Assembly (NCBI RefSeq): GCF_001005315.1 | Contig: NZ_LBMG01000019.1 | Span: 33,364-97,363 of the forward strand | Length of the DNA stretch: 64,000 bases | From: Kordia jejudonensis | Lineage (GTDB): Bacteria; Bacteroidota; Bacteroidia; Flavobacteriales; Flavobacteriaceae | Direction: 5' to 3' | In this document: positions 44,943 through 54,496 of the stretch, piece after piece | Numbering within the stretch: the first letter of the stretch is position 1 | Layout of the letters: each line of letters starts with the position of its first letter | Made by a program: the position numbers and the translations under genes | The notes under the pieces: generated by a model | Told to the model about the DNA's origin: nothing | Database searches by the model: none | The model's input: the letters and a program-made list of their open reading frames with translations, nothing else

Positions 44943-45914
44943 ATGTCAGATACGCAACAAGCATTAGATTGCTTAATCATAGGAAGTGGACCAGCAGGAT
45001 ATACGGCGGCTATTTATGCAGCTAGAGCAGATATGAATCCTGTAATGTATACTGGAATGGAACCAGGCGGACAGTTAACTACGACCACAGAAGTTGATAA
45101 CTTTCCAGGATATCCAAACGGAACTGACGGAACTGCCATGATGGAAGATTTAAAAAATCAGGCAACTCGTTTTGGTACAGACGTACGTTTTGGATATGCA
45201 ACTCGTGTAGATTTCTCAACGGAAGTTGGCGGAATTCACAAAGTATACGTTGATGATGGAAATGGAGAACAAGAATTCTTAGCAAAATCAGTCATTATTT
45301 CTACAGGAGCTTCTGCAAAATACTTAGGATTAGAAAGTGAAGAACGTCTAAAAGGTGGCGGTGTTTCTGCATGTGCTACATGTGACGGATTCTTCTACAA
45401 AGGACAAGATGTGATTGTTGTCGGTGGAGGAGATACAGCTGCGGAAGAAGCAACGTACTTAGCAAAATTGTGTAAAAAAGTAACCATGTTGGTGCGTAAA
45501 GACGAAATGAGAGCTAGTAAAGCTATGCAACATCGTGTAAACAATACGGAAAACCTTGAAGTATTATACAATACGGAATTAGATGAGGTTTTAGGAAACA
45601 TGGTAGTTGAAGGTGTACGGGTTGTCAACAATCAAACACAAGCGAAACACGAAATTGCTGTAACGGGCGTTTTTATCGCTATTGGACACAAACCAAATAC
45701 AGACATGTTTAAAGGCATTTTGGACATGGATGAAACAGGATATTTAATTACAGGCGCAAAATCTACAAAAACAAATGTACCAGGTGTATTTGCCGCTGGA
45801 GATGTACAAGACAAAGAATACAGACAAGCAATTACGGCGGCTGGTTCAGGATGTATGGCAGCTTTAGATGCAGAACGCTACTTATCATCTGTGGAAGATA
45901 TGGTAGAAGCTTAA
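44943..45914 (+). CDS. trxB: Thioredoxin-disulfide reductase
   Basis: TrxB passes electrons from NADPH to thioredoxin via FAD and a redox-active disulfide. The 323-residue product has FAD-binding GSGPAG (14-19), the redox CATC (Cys144, Cys147), NADP-binding GGGDTAAEEATYLA, and the C-terminal FAAGDVQDKEYRQAITAAGSGCMAALDAE block. It is monocistronic, with a promoter box upstream and a terminator downstream. Confidence 0.97.
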   Translation: MSDTQQALDCLIIGSGPAGYTAAIYAARADMNPVMYTGMEPGGQLTTTTEVDNFPGYPNGTDGTAMMEDLKNQATRFGTDVRFGYATRVDFSTEVGGIHKVYVDDGNGEQEFLAKSVIISTGASAKYLGLESEERLKGGGVSACATCDGFFYKGQDVIVVGGGDTAAEEATYLAKLCKKVTMLVRKDEMRASKAMQHRVNNTENLEVLYNTELDEVLGNMVVEGVRVVNNQTQAKHEIAVTGVFIAIGHKPNTDMFKGILDMDETGYLITGAKSTKTNVPGVFAAGDVQDKEYRQAITAAGSGCMAALDAERYLSSVEDMVEA

Positions 45915-45935
45915 AATCTAGAAAAACATAAAATT

Positions 45936-45970
45936 AAAAAATGCGCTACATAATGTAAGCGCATTTTTTT
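45936..45970 (+). terminator. Terminator of trxB
   Basis: AAATGCGCTACA (ending 45950) pairs with TGTAAGCGCATTT (45954-45966) with one bulged base and a T run of eight. Confidence 0.85.
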
Positions 45971-46111
45971 TGGTTGTACTTTTTTAGATTCACTCTACTG
46001 TTCATTGCTATAAGAAGTACGTTTCTTCAAGTGAAAGCTATGGTTTTTTTAGTTTTTATCATTGGTTTGGTGTTGGTATTTTATTTTTATTCTATGAACT
46101 CGTTTAAATTT

Positions 46112-46146
46112 GATAAATGATAAATGATAAATGATAAATGATAAAT
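46112..46146 (+). repeat. Tandem heptamer (GATAAAT)5
   Basis: Five consecutive perfect GATAAAT copies (46112-46146), in the gap past the GIN-domain gene. It shares the 7-base period of other repeats in this window. Confidence 0.85.
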
Positions 46147-46193
46147 GCTCAAATTATCAAATTGACACATTTTCAAATCTTCAAATTAATCCA

Positions 46194-46916
46194 TTACTTC
46201 TTATGAACGCCTCCTGAAACAGATTTATTTTTCGATACAGATTCAGGATTTCCATAATAATGAACATCGCCACCACTAGAACTATTGGCAACCAATCGAT
46301 CGGAAGTATTTACAGTAACGTCTGCGCCACTACTGGCAGAAGCATCACAGGTTTTTACTTCTAAATTTTTTGCCTGAATGTCACTTCCGCTACTTGCATC
46401 AGCACGTAACGAATCTGCTGTTCCAGAAATCTTAATATCCGCGCCACTTGAGGTAGAACACGAAACAGATGTTGCTTTCACTTCAATCTTTACATCTGCG
46501 CCACTGCTACTTTTTACGACCAAATCTTCGGTAACTAATATGTCTGTAGAATACACATCTGCACCGCTACTACTCACAATTTTATCAATTTCTGGTAAGC
46601 TAACATATACTTTTTTCGATTTTGCGCGACCAATATTTTCTTTAGCATGAATAGTCAATACGCCATTATTAATATCTGTTGCGATTAATGAAATAATATT
46701 TTCGTCTGCTTCTACTTCAATCGATTGTGTATTGCTTTGGGTAATATAAACGTCCATACCTTCAGAAGCTTTTACTTGTGTAAACGTTTCGTCGGCATCT
46801 CTTTCTTCAGAAACTACATTTCCGTTTCCGACTTTGCCAGTGTCAAAGCTAAAATTACATGAACTGACAAGTAAGCCAATAATGGCAATAGTGATAAATC
46901 GTGCGATGGTGATCAT
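46194..46916 (-). CDS. DUF2807 (GIN domain) lipoprotein
   Basis: The 240-residue product has signal IAIIGLLVSSC (Cys20) and a repetitive right-handed beta-helix-like region where SSGADV units recur (SSSGADVKIEV, TSSGADIKISG, ASSGSDIQA, ASSGADVTV, NSSSGGDVHYY). This is the head domain common in exported proteins of Bacteroidota, thought to be adhesive. It follows the PspC gene in the same direction. Its function is unknown, but co-occurrence with PadR and PspC is typical. Confidence 0.88.
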   Translation of the reverse strand: MITIARFITIAIIGLLVSSCNFSFDTGKVGNGNVVSEERDADETFTQVKASEGMDVYITQSNTQSIEVEADENIISLIATDINNGVLTIHAKENIGRAKSKKVYVSLPEIDKIVSSSGADVYSTDILVTEDLVVKSSSGADVKIEVKATSVSCSTSSGADIKISGTADSLRADASSGSDIQAKNLEVKTCDASASSGADVTVNTSDRLVANSSSGGDVHYYGNPESVSKNKSVSGGVHKK

Positions 46917-47104
46917 AATTTAGTTTTTTTAGTGTTTAATGATTTGATAATTGTACGTGTAAACAATCCACTACCAAAACTGTGATGAGCAGTTTTAATA
47001 GTATGTATGGATTGTTGAGTGTTCATTTTTGATTGATGTTTTTACTGTAATCTTCCTCATGTTTGTATGCAAATATTTATATTACACTACAATGAAGTAT
47101 GAAT

Positions 47105-48850
47105 TTAATTATTGTTGTCTTCCGTATTCACTTGAATACCGTTGCTGTCTATTTTTACTTTTAAATTTTCGTTTTCATTATCAATATTGATGTCAACGCC
47201 ATCACTATCAATTTTGATTTTGTTTGTACCGCCGTCATCCTCTGACTTCAACTTTTCAAAATCATTAGGGCAATCCAAACAAATTAAATCGTCGTCAATT
47301 ACTTTAAGATAATGCTCCTCTTGTCCAGTTTTTAAAATATCGCCATGAACAGAATAATTTCTATGGTATGAATTTGTATTATCATCAACATATAAAATCA
47401 CGTCTTTTGGTAAATACACGGTAACTTCTACCTTTTGTTGATTGTGCTTGTCAGCAGGATCAAATAAGAAATACCCATTCAACTTCAATGTATTATCTTC
47501 AAAAACATAGCTGTAATCAATATTACGAGCACGTTGTTTTGCTTTGTCAAATGATACGCCTCCGGCTTCTTTTTCAATTTTAATGCGAGCATTGTCACTA
47601 TCCGATTGTTTTACCACCAATCGTATGGCAGATGAATACAACAGAAGGTCATCATTTTGATCGTATACTTTTTCGTAATTGTTAAAATTTCGATGCAAAT
47701 AAATATCATAATAGTCATTCCCCACCATTTTAATCTTCAAGGTGTCGTTGGCGCTAATTGGTAATTCGGTTCTAGTATTTACAGAAGCATCAATATGTCT
47801 GTGCATTGCAGCATTTGAAGCTATAATGATCGCCGTAATAATCGCTGCAAGCCAAGCAATAACCATGGCAATTTTTGCAGGTGTTCCAATAGATTTAGAA
47901 TTCTTTACCAAAATGCGTATTCCTATAATAAATAGTGCAAATGCTGGTATTCCTAAAATTAACAACACTAACAATCCAAAAACCCATTTTGGCACTTCGC
48001 TGATCAATCCTAAATCTTGATAGTACAACCAGCCGTTTCCGAAGCCTACATTATTAAAGTCAAAGAAACTAACGCTAATAGCTGAAAAAATAATTCCGAT
48101 CAACAAAGATGCAGCAGTAATGATAAAAATAACGCCAAAAAGTTTAGCGAAAATCTTTAAAATAACAACAATTACATCTCCAAGACTATCAAAGAAGGAA
48201 CTCGCTCCGCTTTTGGCTTTTTGACCAACTTTTTCGAAGTTTACATCGCTAATTCGTTCCTGAACATCATCAAATCCTTCCTTGATTTTTTTTTCTATGT
48301 TTGTGATGTTCGCTGGCTTTCCCGCCATGGCAAGTTTTTCAGACGTAGTATTTGCCTTTGGAATAATAAACCATAAAATAAGGTATACTAAAATTGGCGC
48401 TCCAGCAGTAATAAATACAATAATCAACGCCAGAATACGAATCCACAAGGCATCAATTCCGAAATACTGTCCAAAACCTGCACACACGCCGCCTAAAAAT
48501 TTATTGTCATAATCTCTATACAACTTTCGGTAGGTACTATTTTGACGATAGCCGCCACTATATGGTGTATCTTCAAAAATTTCGTCGTCCACCAAGTAAT
48601 CTTCAGGTTGTCCCATAATTTCAATTACTTCTTCCACTTCTTTCATACCAATCACTTGGCGTTCACTTTTGAGACGTTCTGAAAAAAGTTCGGCAACTCG
48701 CGCTTCTATATCTGAGATAATTTCATCTCTTCCCTGCGAGTCAGTAAAGGAGCGTTTAATAGCGTTCAAATAACGCTGTAAACTGTTATATGCGTCTTCA
48801 TCAATATGAAAAAACATATTTGCTAAATTTATATTGATTGTCTTATTCAT
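47105..48850 (-). CDS. PspC domain protein
   Basis: A 581-residue membrane protein. The N-terminal 80 residues are a cytosolic region with two helices (DAYNSLQRYLNAIKRSF, IEARVAELFSERLK). Residues about 108-170 form the PspC domain (YRDYDNKFLGGVCAGFGQYFGIDALWIRILALIIVF). More membrane helices follow up to 370, then a long beta-rich extracytoplasmic part, ending in KIDSDGVDINIDNENENLKVKIDSNG. PspC senses envelope stress in enterobacteria; here it is probably an envelope-stress component under PadR control. It overlaps padR by 8 bases. Confidence 0.85.
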   Translation of the reverse strand: MNKTININLANMFFHIDEDAYNSLQRYLNAIKRSFTDSQGRDEIISDIEARVAELFSERLKSERQVIGMKEVEEVIEIMGQPEDYLVDDEIFEDTPYSGGYRQNSTYRKLYRDYDNKFLGGVCAGFGQYFGIDALWIRILALIIVFITAGAPILVYLILWFIIPKANTTSEKLAMAGKPANITNIEKKIKEGFDDVQERISDVNFEKVGQKAKSGASSFFDSLGDVIVVILKIFAKLFGVIFIITAASLLIGIIFSAISVSFFDFNNVGFGNGWLYYQDLGLISEVPKWVFGLLVLLILGIPAFALFIIGIRILVKNSKSIGTPAKIAMVIAWLAAIITAIIIASNAAMHRHIDASVNTRTELPISANDTLKIKMVGNDYYDIYLHRNFNNYEKVYDQNDDLLLYSSAIRLVVKQSDSDNARIKIEKEAGGVSFDKAKQRARNIDYSYVFEDNTLKLNGYFLFDPADKHNQQKVEVTVYLPKDVILYVDDNTNSYHRNYSVHGDILKTGQEEHYLKVIDDDLICLDCPNDFEKLKSEDDGGTNKIKIDSDGVDINIDNENENLKVKIDSNGIQVNTEDNNN

Positions 48851-49187
48851 TGGTTGTATTTTTTTGGCGTGTTACGAGTGATACGGCATTTTGTAAATTG
48901 TCCCAAGTGGTGTTCAGTTCTTTTAGAAATAATTGTCCAGTTTCTGTTAAACCATAATACTTTCGTGGCGGTCCAGAAGTTGATTCTTCCCAGCGGTAAC
49001 TTAATAAACCAGCATTTTTTAATCTTGTTAGTAGTGGATAAATAGTTCCTTCTACAACAAGCATTTTTGCGTCTTTTAATGTTTCAAGTATTTCGGCTAC
49101 GTACGCATCCTGATCTCTCAAGATGGACAAAATGCAATACTCTAACACACCTTTACGCATTTGTGCTTTTGTGTTTTCTATCTTCAT
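48843..49187 (-). CDS. PadR family transcriptional regulator
   Basis: The 114-residue protein is the short PadR type with a winged helix-turn-helix: MRKGVLEYCILSILRDQDAYVAEILETLKDAKMLVVEGTIYPLLTRLKNAGLL, followed by the wing SGPPRKYYGLTETGQLFL and a short C-terminal helix. In PadR-PspC-GIN operons of Bacteroidota it probably represses the operon until an unknown cue. It starts the unit; a large interrupted palindrome (49245-49301) lies upstream. Confidence 0.92.
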   Translation of the reverse strand: MKIENTKAQMRKGVLEYCILSILRDQDAYVAEILETLKDAKMLVVEGTIYPLLTRLKNAGLLSYRWEESTSGPPRKYYGLTETGQLFLKELNTTWDNLQNAVSLVTRQKNTTNE

Positions 49188-49244
49188 GTTTTCATGTTTC
49201 TTTTAATGATTCTGTTCGTTTTTTGATTGATGATTGATTGATGT

Positions 49245-49301
49245 TACACCGAGCTAAATGAAGCGTGATTGATGAGATGCACTCAACTTAGCTCTAGTGT
49301 A
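49245..49301. promoter_or_regulatory. Interrupted palindrome upstream of padR
   Basis: TACAC-C-GAGCTAA (49245-49257) mirrors TTAGCTC-TA-GTGTA (49288-49301) across a 30-base gap. Flanks are rich in GATTGAT. Placed 58 bases before the padR ATG, it is a candidate operator for PadR. Confidence 0.45.
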
Positions 49302-49324
49302 GTTTGATTGATTGATGATATTTT

Positions 49325-49789
49325 TTATTTGATGAATCGAAATGTAAACGGATAATCGTAACGCTGACCTTCGTTTGCTTTCATTGCAGCAATAATGGTA
49401 TATGCAATATTTACAGCAAACAATAACAAATGTCCAAGTCCTGCTAAAATTCCAATAAACGTTCCATGATGAAAATGGAATCCATCGCCAAAATTGATGG
49501 AAATATTAGTAAAGTGAAACATATCCCACGTATTGAAATGATGCAACCCAAAAATAATACTGATTGGAAACAGGAGCATTGCACCTGCAATACGATAACA
49601 AAGCAAGCTCAATTGAAAATTGATAACTTCCTTTCCATGATGATCTATAAAATCAGATTCCTTTTTATAAATAGACCAAAATATGATTGGAACTATAAAA
49701 TTTCCCAACGGAAAAAAATACTTACTAAACGTCGATACATGTAAAACTGTAGCGACATTTCTTTGATGTTTTGTGATTGCAGAGTCCAT
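49325..49789 (-). CDS. DUF4870 (Tic20-like) membrane protein
   Basis: The 154-residue product has four hydrophobic helices and the DUF4870 pattern: FSKYFFPLGNFIVPIIFWSIYKKESDFIDHHGKEVINFQLSLLCY, then GHLLLFAVNIAYTIIAAMKANEGQRYDYPFTFRFI. The family is widespread, of unknown function. It is a single gene with a promoter box of its own 20 bases upstream and probably independent of padR. Confidence 0.9.
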   Translation of the reverse strand: MDSAITKHQRNVATVLHVSTFSKYFFPLGNFIVPIIFWSIYKKESDFIDHHGKEVINFQLSLLCYRIAGAMLLFPISIIFGLHHFNTWDMFHFTNISINFGDGFHFHHGTFIGILAGLGHLLLFAVNIAYTIIAAMKANEGQRYDYPFTFRFIK

Positions 49790-49808
49790 TACCTATTATT
49801 TTCTTATA

Positions 49809-49816
49809 CAAATATA
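49809..49816 (-). promoter_or_regulatory. -7 promoter box of the DUF4870 gene
   Basis: The minus strand reads TATATTTG, a full consensus match, 20 bases before the ATG at 49789. Confidence 0.6.
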
Positions 49817-50051
49817 TGGTTAAAAAAAGGTATTATGCAAAACATAGTACTAAAATTTAACATAATTTAACATTTGATAAGCGTGTGAAAGTGATTCAGA
49901 TTAGAGTTTAATTATCTGATAAACAATGTTTTAATTGAACATTTTAGATTCGAATTAATTTTTATAAAAAATAAACTAAAATTTAACTTTTCTCTGAAAT
50001 CATTCAAATTTTTGTATTTTGGCAGGATGAATTTAATGTGAATGATACAAA

Positions 50052-50522
50052 ATGGCTAAAAAACTAACTCCATCTAACATAAATAAATTTCTGTTGTTCA
50101 AACTTCCATCTGCGTACTTTTCAGGTGTGCGGTTAAAAGCAATTTCGGCACAAGAAGCAACAGTAACAGTAAAACATCGCTGGATCAATCAAAATCCATT
50201 CAAATCATTATACTGGGCAACTCAAGGAATGGCTTCCGAATTGGCAACTGGTGTATTGGTTATTCAAGGAATTGAAAATTCGGGCGAAAAAATTTCCATG
50301 CTGGTACAATCGCAAAACGGACACTTTACCAAAAAAGCAACAGGACGAATCAACTTTATATGTACAGATGGCGAAAAAGTAAAATCGGCAATTGATGCCG
50401 CTATTGCTACAGGCGAAGGGCAAAGTCTTACGCTATATGCAGAAGGATTTAACGAAGCTGGCGAGCGCGTTTCTAAATTTTCATACGAATGGGCATTAAA
50501 ACTCAGAAAGAAAAAGGTGTAA
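50052..50522 (+). CDS. DUF4442 family protein (hot-dog fold, thioesterase-like)
   Basis: The 156-residue cytosolic protein matches DUF4442: SAYFSGVRLKAISAQEATVTVKHRWINQNPFKSLYWATQGMASELATGVL. The hot-dog fold resembles acyl-CoA thioesterases, and PaaI-type members act on acyl-thioesters, but the catalytic residue here is not obvious. It is followed by the AIM24 gene 51 bases later, same strand. Confidence 0.82.
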   Translation: MAKKLTPSNINKFLLFKLPSAYFSGVRLKAISAQEATVTVKHRWINQNPFKSLYWATQGMASELATGVLVIQGIENSGEKISMLVQSQNGHFTKKATGRINFICTDGEKVKSAIDAAIATGEGQSLTLYAEGFNEAGERVSKFSYEWALKLRKKKV

Positions 50523-50573
50523 CAAATTTTGTTTTTCAGCATCTAATAGAAATCAATCAAAAAACAATATAAA

Positions 50574-51374
50574 ATGACAGCACACGAAATTGACTACGAA
50601 ATCTACGGAGCAGAAATGCAATATGTAGAAATAGAACTCGATCCGCAAGAAGCCGTTGTTGCAGAAGCTGGAAGCTTTATGATGATGGACGACGGAATTA
50701 GCATGAATACCATTTTTGGCGATGGATCAAATCAGGAAAAAGGAATATTAGGAAAACTATTCTCCGCAGGAAAACGAATCTTAACAGGCGAAAGCTTATT
50801 TATGACTTCTTTTTTAAACGACAGTAGTTTTGGCGTTCGTAAAGTAAGTTTTGCTTCGCCATATCCTGGAAAAATTATTCCAATTGACTTAACGGATTAC
50901 AGAGGAAAATTCATCTGTCAAAAAGATGCATTTCTTTGTGCGGCAAAAGGTGTAACTGTAGGAATCGAATTTTCCAAAAAACTAGGTCGTGGACTTTTCG
51001 GCGGCGAAGGTTTTATCATGCAAAAGCTAGAAGGAGACGGAATGGCGTTTGTAAATGCTGGTGGAACCATGGCACGTAAAGAATTGGCGCCAGGCGAAAC
51101 CATCCGAGTAGATACAGGTTGTATTGTAGGATTTACACAAGATGTAGATTACGATATTGAATTTGTAGGCGGTATCAAAAATACCATCTTTGGTGGCGAA
51201 GGTTTATTCTTTGCAACCTTAAAAGGACCAGGAATCGTATACATACAATCTTTACCATTCAGTCGTTTGGCAGGAAGAATCTTATCTTCAATTCCAAGAG
51301 GAGGAAACAGCAAAGGCGAAGGAAGCATCTTAGGAAGCATCGGCGATTTGCTTGATGGCGACAATAAATTCTAA
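50574..51374 (+). CDS. TIGR00266/AIM24 family protein
   Basis: The 266-residue product has the duplicated beta-sheet fold of this family: EIYGAEMQYVEIELDPQEAVVAEAGSFMMMDDGI, with paired Gly-rich turns (GRGLFGGEGFIMQKLEGDG and FGGEGLFFATLKGPG) and GTMARKELAPGETIRVDTGCIVGF. The yeast AIM24 relative is mitochondrial; bacterial members are of unknown function. A Gly-rich C-terminus follows (SSIPRGGNSKGEGSILGSIG). It is followed by a terminator. Confidence 0.9.
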   Translation: MTAHEIDYEIYGAEMQYVEIELDPQEAVVAEAGSFMMMDDGISMNTIFGDGSNQEKGILGKLFSAGKRILTGESLFMTSFLNDSSFGVRKVSFASPYPGKIIPIDLTDYRGKFICQKDAFLCAAKGVTVGIEFSKKLGRGLFGGEGFIMQKLEGDGMAFVNAGGTMARKELAPGETIRVDTGCIVGFTQDVDYDIEFVGGIKNTIFGGEGLFFATLKGPGIVYIQSLPFSRLAGRILSSIPRGGNSKGEGSILGSIGDLLDGDNKF

Positions 51375-51393
51375 GTTTTTTTATCTAAAATAG

Positions 51394-51447
51394 AAGCGTT
51401 CATTATCGAATTACGGTTTGTAGTTTAATAATGAACGCTTTTTTTAC
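51394..51447 (+). terminator. Terminator of the DUF4442-AIM24 unit
   Basis: AAGCGTTCATTAT (51394-51406) pairs perfectly with ATAATGAACGCTT (51428-51440), 13 bp, with a T run to 51447. The loop is 21 bases. Confidence 0.85.
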
Positions 51448-51579
51448 AGTACATTTACTTCATATTAGTCCTAAATTTATAAATCACGAGACTAACTTTT
51501 AGAATACCATGAAGTAAATCATTAATATTGAATTTACAAATTACCCAAAACTAATTTTACCCAAATACACAACCTACAC

Positions 51580-54123
51580 ATGAAAAAAAGTTACCTACTA
51601 CTTTCCTTATTTTTCTTTATACAATGGAGTCAAGCTCAAATTGTGAACATTCCAGATGCTATCTTTAAAAATGAATTAATTAATATGAATTCTGTTGACA
51701 TTGATGGCGACGGTACATTTGATACAGATGCAGACACAAACGATGACGGGGAAATTCAAGTAAGCGAAGCATTAGCTGTAACAAGTTTATCTGTTACGGG
51801 AAATAATCTATACAAGATTTCTGATTTGACAGGAATTGAAAGTTTTACCAATTTGACATATTTAAATATAGCTTATAACGAATTGACTTCTGTAAATTTG
51901 TCTCAAAATACCTCGTTAACTTCGTTAGATTGTAAAGAAAACTTACTTACATCTTTAAATGTAACACTTAACACTGCATTAGAATCTTTAGATTGCAAAT
52001 TTAACAATATTTCAACTCTAGATGTCACCCAAAATGCTGCATTACATACATTAAAAGTGAGAGCTAACGAGCTTACATCTTTAGATATATCTCAAAATCC
52101 ATTGCTTTACGAATTAGATTGTTTTGATAATATGCTTACAGCTTTAGACTTATCTCAAAACCCAGCACTTTATGAGTTAGATTGTGGGAGCAATTTGTTT
52201 ACTTCCTTAGATTTTTCTCAAAATACGGCACTGTATAAATTATCGTTTGATGGAGACGTATTAACAAATGTGAATTTATCTCAAAATACGGCATTATATT
52301 TTTTGAGTTTTAGTGGTCCTATGTTGTCACAAATAGACTTATCTCAAAATACGGCACTTCATACTTTGGCAATTTCAAACACAATGATTACCAATTTAGA
52401 TTTAAGACCAAACGTGAACTTAAACTTTTTTAATTGTATTACTACACCTTTAGCAACTATAGATTTATCACAAAGTAATTATTTAAGAAGAATTTACATG
52501 ACTGATACAGCATTAACTTCGCTAGATATTTCAGCAACTAGAATTCGAGATTTATACTGTTTAAACAATCCAAACTTAACTTATATAAATGCTAAAAATG
52601 GCATTTCTTCATATGCTGATATCGATTTATTTGACGTAACATTTAATTTATCTGGAAATCCGCAGTTAGAATATATATGTGCAGATGAAGGTTTAGAAAC
52701 AAGATCGTTTAGAAGGTTAGTATCTGCCCAAGTCAATTCATACTGCTCTTTTGTACCTGGAGGAAATTTCATTACTGTAGAAGGAAGTTCAATTTTAGAT
52801 ATAAATGCTGATGGTTGTGATGTGAGCGATCCAGTTTTTCCAAATTTAAATTTATTAGTAACCAATTGGTATACAGATATTGCAGTAATGGGCGGAACGA
52901 ATGGAGATTATGCCGCTTATATTCAAGGAGGAACACAAACTATTACACCTCAACTAGAAAATCCAACGTATTTTACCGTTTCGCCAACTTCGTTAACAAT
53001 AGATACATCAACAGCTACCAATCCTACACTACAAGACTTTTGTATTACACCAAACGGAACGCATAACGATGTTGAGGTAATCATCATTCCTTTAGAAATT
53101 GCACGTCCAGGTTTTGACGCTCTATATCAAATTACATACAAAAACAAAGGAACAACGACACGTTCTGGAACTGTACAACTTACTTTTGATGATGGTGTAA
53201 TGGATTTCGTTTCAGCAAGTCCAATGGAAGATTCACAGGCGGTTAATACACTTACGTGGAATTATACAAACCTAGCGCCACTTGAGTCACGAAACATAAC
53301 ATTTACGATGAATATCAACACGCCAACGGACGTTCCTGCGGTAAATGGAGACGATATTTTGAGTTATGAAGTTATGGTAACGCCTACGGCAGATGATGAA
53401 ACACCAGATGACAATGTGATGACGTTAGCACAAACGGTTGTCAATTCGTTTGATCCAAATGATATCCGATGTTTAGAAGGAGAAACGGTAACAACTGATT
53501 ACATTGGGAAATATGTACATTATATAGTTCGTTTTGAAAACACAGGAACAGCTTCCGCTGTAAATATTGTAGTGTCGGATTATATTGATGATCAAATGTT
53601 TAATATTACGACACTAATTCCGATAGTATCAAGTCATCGAATGGAAACTAGAGTTAGAGAAGATAACGTAGTTGAGTTTATCTTTGAAAATATCAATTTA
53701 CCTTTTAACGATGCTTCCAATGACGGTTATTTAGTATTCAAAATAAAAACACTGCCAACGCTACAAGAAAACGATACTTTTGATAATAAAGCAAACATTT
53801 ACTTTGATTTCAATGCGCCAATTATAACCAATACGGCAACTACCTTAATTATGAATCCGTTAAGTATTTCTGAGGAAAATCTGGCAACAGAAAACATAAC
53901 TATCTATCCAAATCCTGCAAGTGAACAGGTTCAAATTATAAGTAAAGATGCTTTGGAACAGATAGAATTACGCGCTATTGACGGAAGATTAATTACGGCT
54001 AAAAGTATACGAACAACAAGCTTTTCAAACACATTAGATGTGTCGTTTTTACCAAAAGGAATCTATCTCATGAATATTACTACAGCAAAAAGTAAGACAA
54101 CTAAGAAAATAGTAAAACAGTAA
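51580..54123 (+). CDS. LRR-containing secreted protein with type IX sorting domain
   Basis: The 847-residue protein has a signal peptide (1-19) and an N-terminal segment with an Asp-rich DIDGDGTFDTDADTNDDGEI calcium-like loop (about 42-61). At least a dozen 21-residue leucine-rich repeats follow to about residue 365, many built on LDLSQNTALxxLxxxxN. Then comes a beta-sandwich region (about 400-620) and a DUF7619-like domain starting SFDPNDIRCLEGETVTTDYI, then the type IX C-terminal signal (ITIYPNPASEQVQII to GIYLMNITTAKSKTTKKIVKQ). It is exported across the outer membrane by the gliding machinery and probably cell-surface bound; partner binding through LRRs is inferred. Confidence 0.85.
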   Translation: MKKSYLLLSLFFFIQWSQAQIVNIPDAIFKNELINMNSVDIDGDGTFDTDADTNDDGEIQVSEALAVTSLSVTGNNLYKISDLTGIESFTNLTYLNIAYNELTSVNLSQNTSLTSLDCKENLLTSLNVTLNTALESLDCKFNNISTLDVTQNAALHTLKVRANELTSLDISQNPLLYELDCFDNMLTALDLSQNPALYELDCGSNLFTSLDFSQNTALYKLSFDGDVLTNVNLSQNTALYFLSFSGPMLSQIDLSQNTALHTLAISNTMITNLDLRPNVNLNFFNCITTPLATIDLSQSNYLRRIYMTDTALTSLDISATRIRDLYCLNNPNLTYINAKNGISSYADIDLFDVTFNLSGNPQLEYICADEGLETRSFRRLVSAQVNSYCSFVPGGNFITVEGSSILDINADGCDVSDPVFPNLNLLVTNWYTDIAVMGGTNGDYAAYIQGGTQTITPQLENPTYFTVSPTSLTIDTSTATNPTLQDFCITPNGTHNDVEVIIIPLEIARPGFDALYQITYKNKGTTTRSGTVQLTFDDGVMDFVSASPMEDSQAVNTLTWNYTNLAPLESRNITFTMNINTPTDVPAVNGDDILSYEVMVTPTADDETPDDNVMTLAQTVVNSFDPNDIRCLEGETVTTDYIGKYVHYIVRFENTGTASAVNIVVSDYIDDQMFNITTLIPIVSSHRMETRVREDNVVEFIFENINLPFNDASNDGYLVFKIKTLPTLQENDTFDNKANIYFDFNAPIITNTATTLIMNPLSISEENLATENITIYPNPASEQVQIISKDALEQIELRAIDGRLITAKSIRTTSFSNTLDVSFLPKGIYLMNITTAKSKTTKKIVKQ

Positions 54124-54253
54124 TTTTTAATTTTGTTAAATTTTTGTTTAGAATGATTAAACATAGATTTTTTTTACTACATTTATACAACTTAAAAATT
54201 AGCCTATACAACAAAAATACGCTTTAAAATTTTAACCTAAACCCTCGTTAAAT

Positions 54254-54451
54254 ATGGCAAGAGCGATGTTTGATTACACCAAGACTGTACTAAAAAAAGT
54301 AAGTTTTGAACCCTCATTATTTTGTAGAGAACTGCAAAAAGCTTTACAAAGATTATTACCACATGAGGTAGAAGAGTTAAAAATTTGGATAAAATCTCTC
54401 GTAACAAAAAATCCAGAACTAGACCAATGTTTAATCTATCTAACACCATAA
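54254..54451 (+). CDS. Small conserved flavobacterial protein
   Basis: A 65-residue helical protein (MARAMFDYTKTVLKKVSFEPSLF, then ELQKALQRLLPHEVEELKIWIKSL). The pattern is known to me from other flavobacteria as a small hypothetical; function unknown. It is independent: the LRR gene ends 130 bases upstream and a terminator follows directly. Confidence 0.7.
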   Translation: MARAMFDYTKTVLKKVSFEPSLFCRELQKALQRLLPHEVEELKIWIKSLVTKNPELDQCLIYLTP

Positions 54452-54480
54452 AAAAAAGCCACGTACTGCGTGGCTTTTTT
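54452..54480 (+). terminator. Terminator after the small flavobacterial gene
   Basis: AAAAAAGCCACG and CGTGGCTTTTTT form a 12-bp stem with a 5-base TACTG loop and T run. It also separates the convergent oxyR gene and can act both ways. Confidence 0.88.
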
Positions 54481-54496
54481 GTTTATATACTATTTT

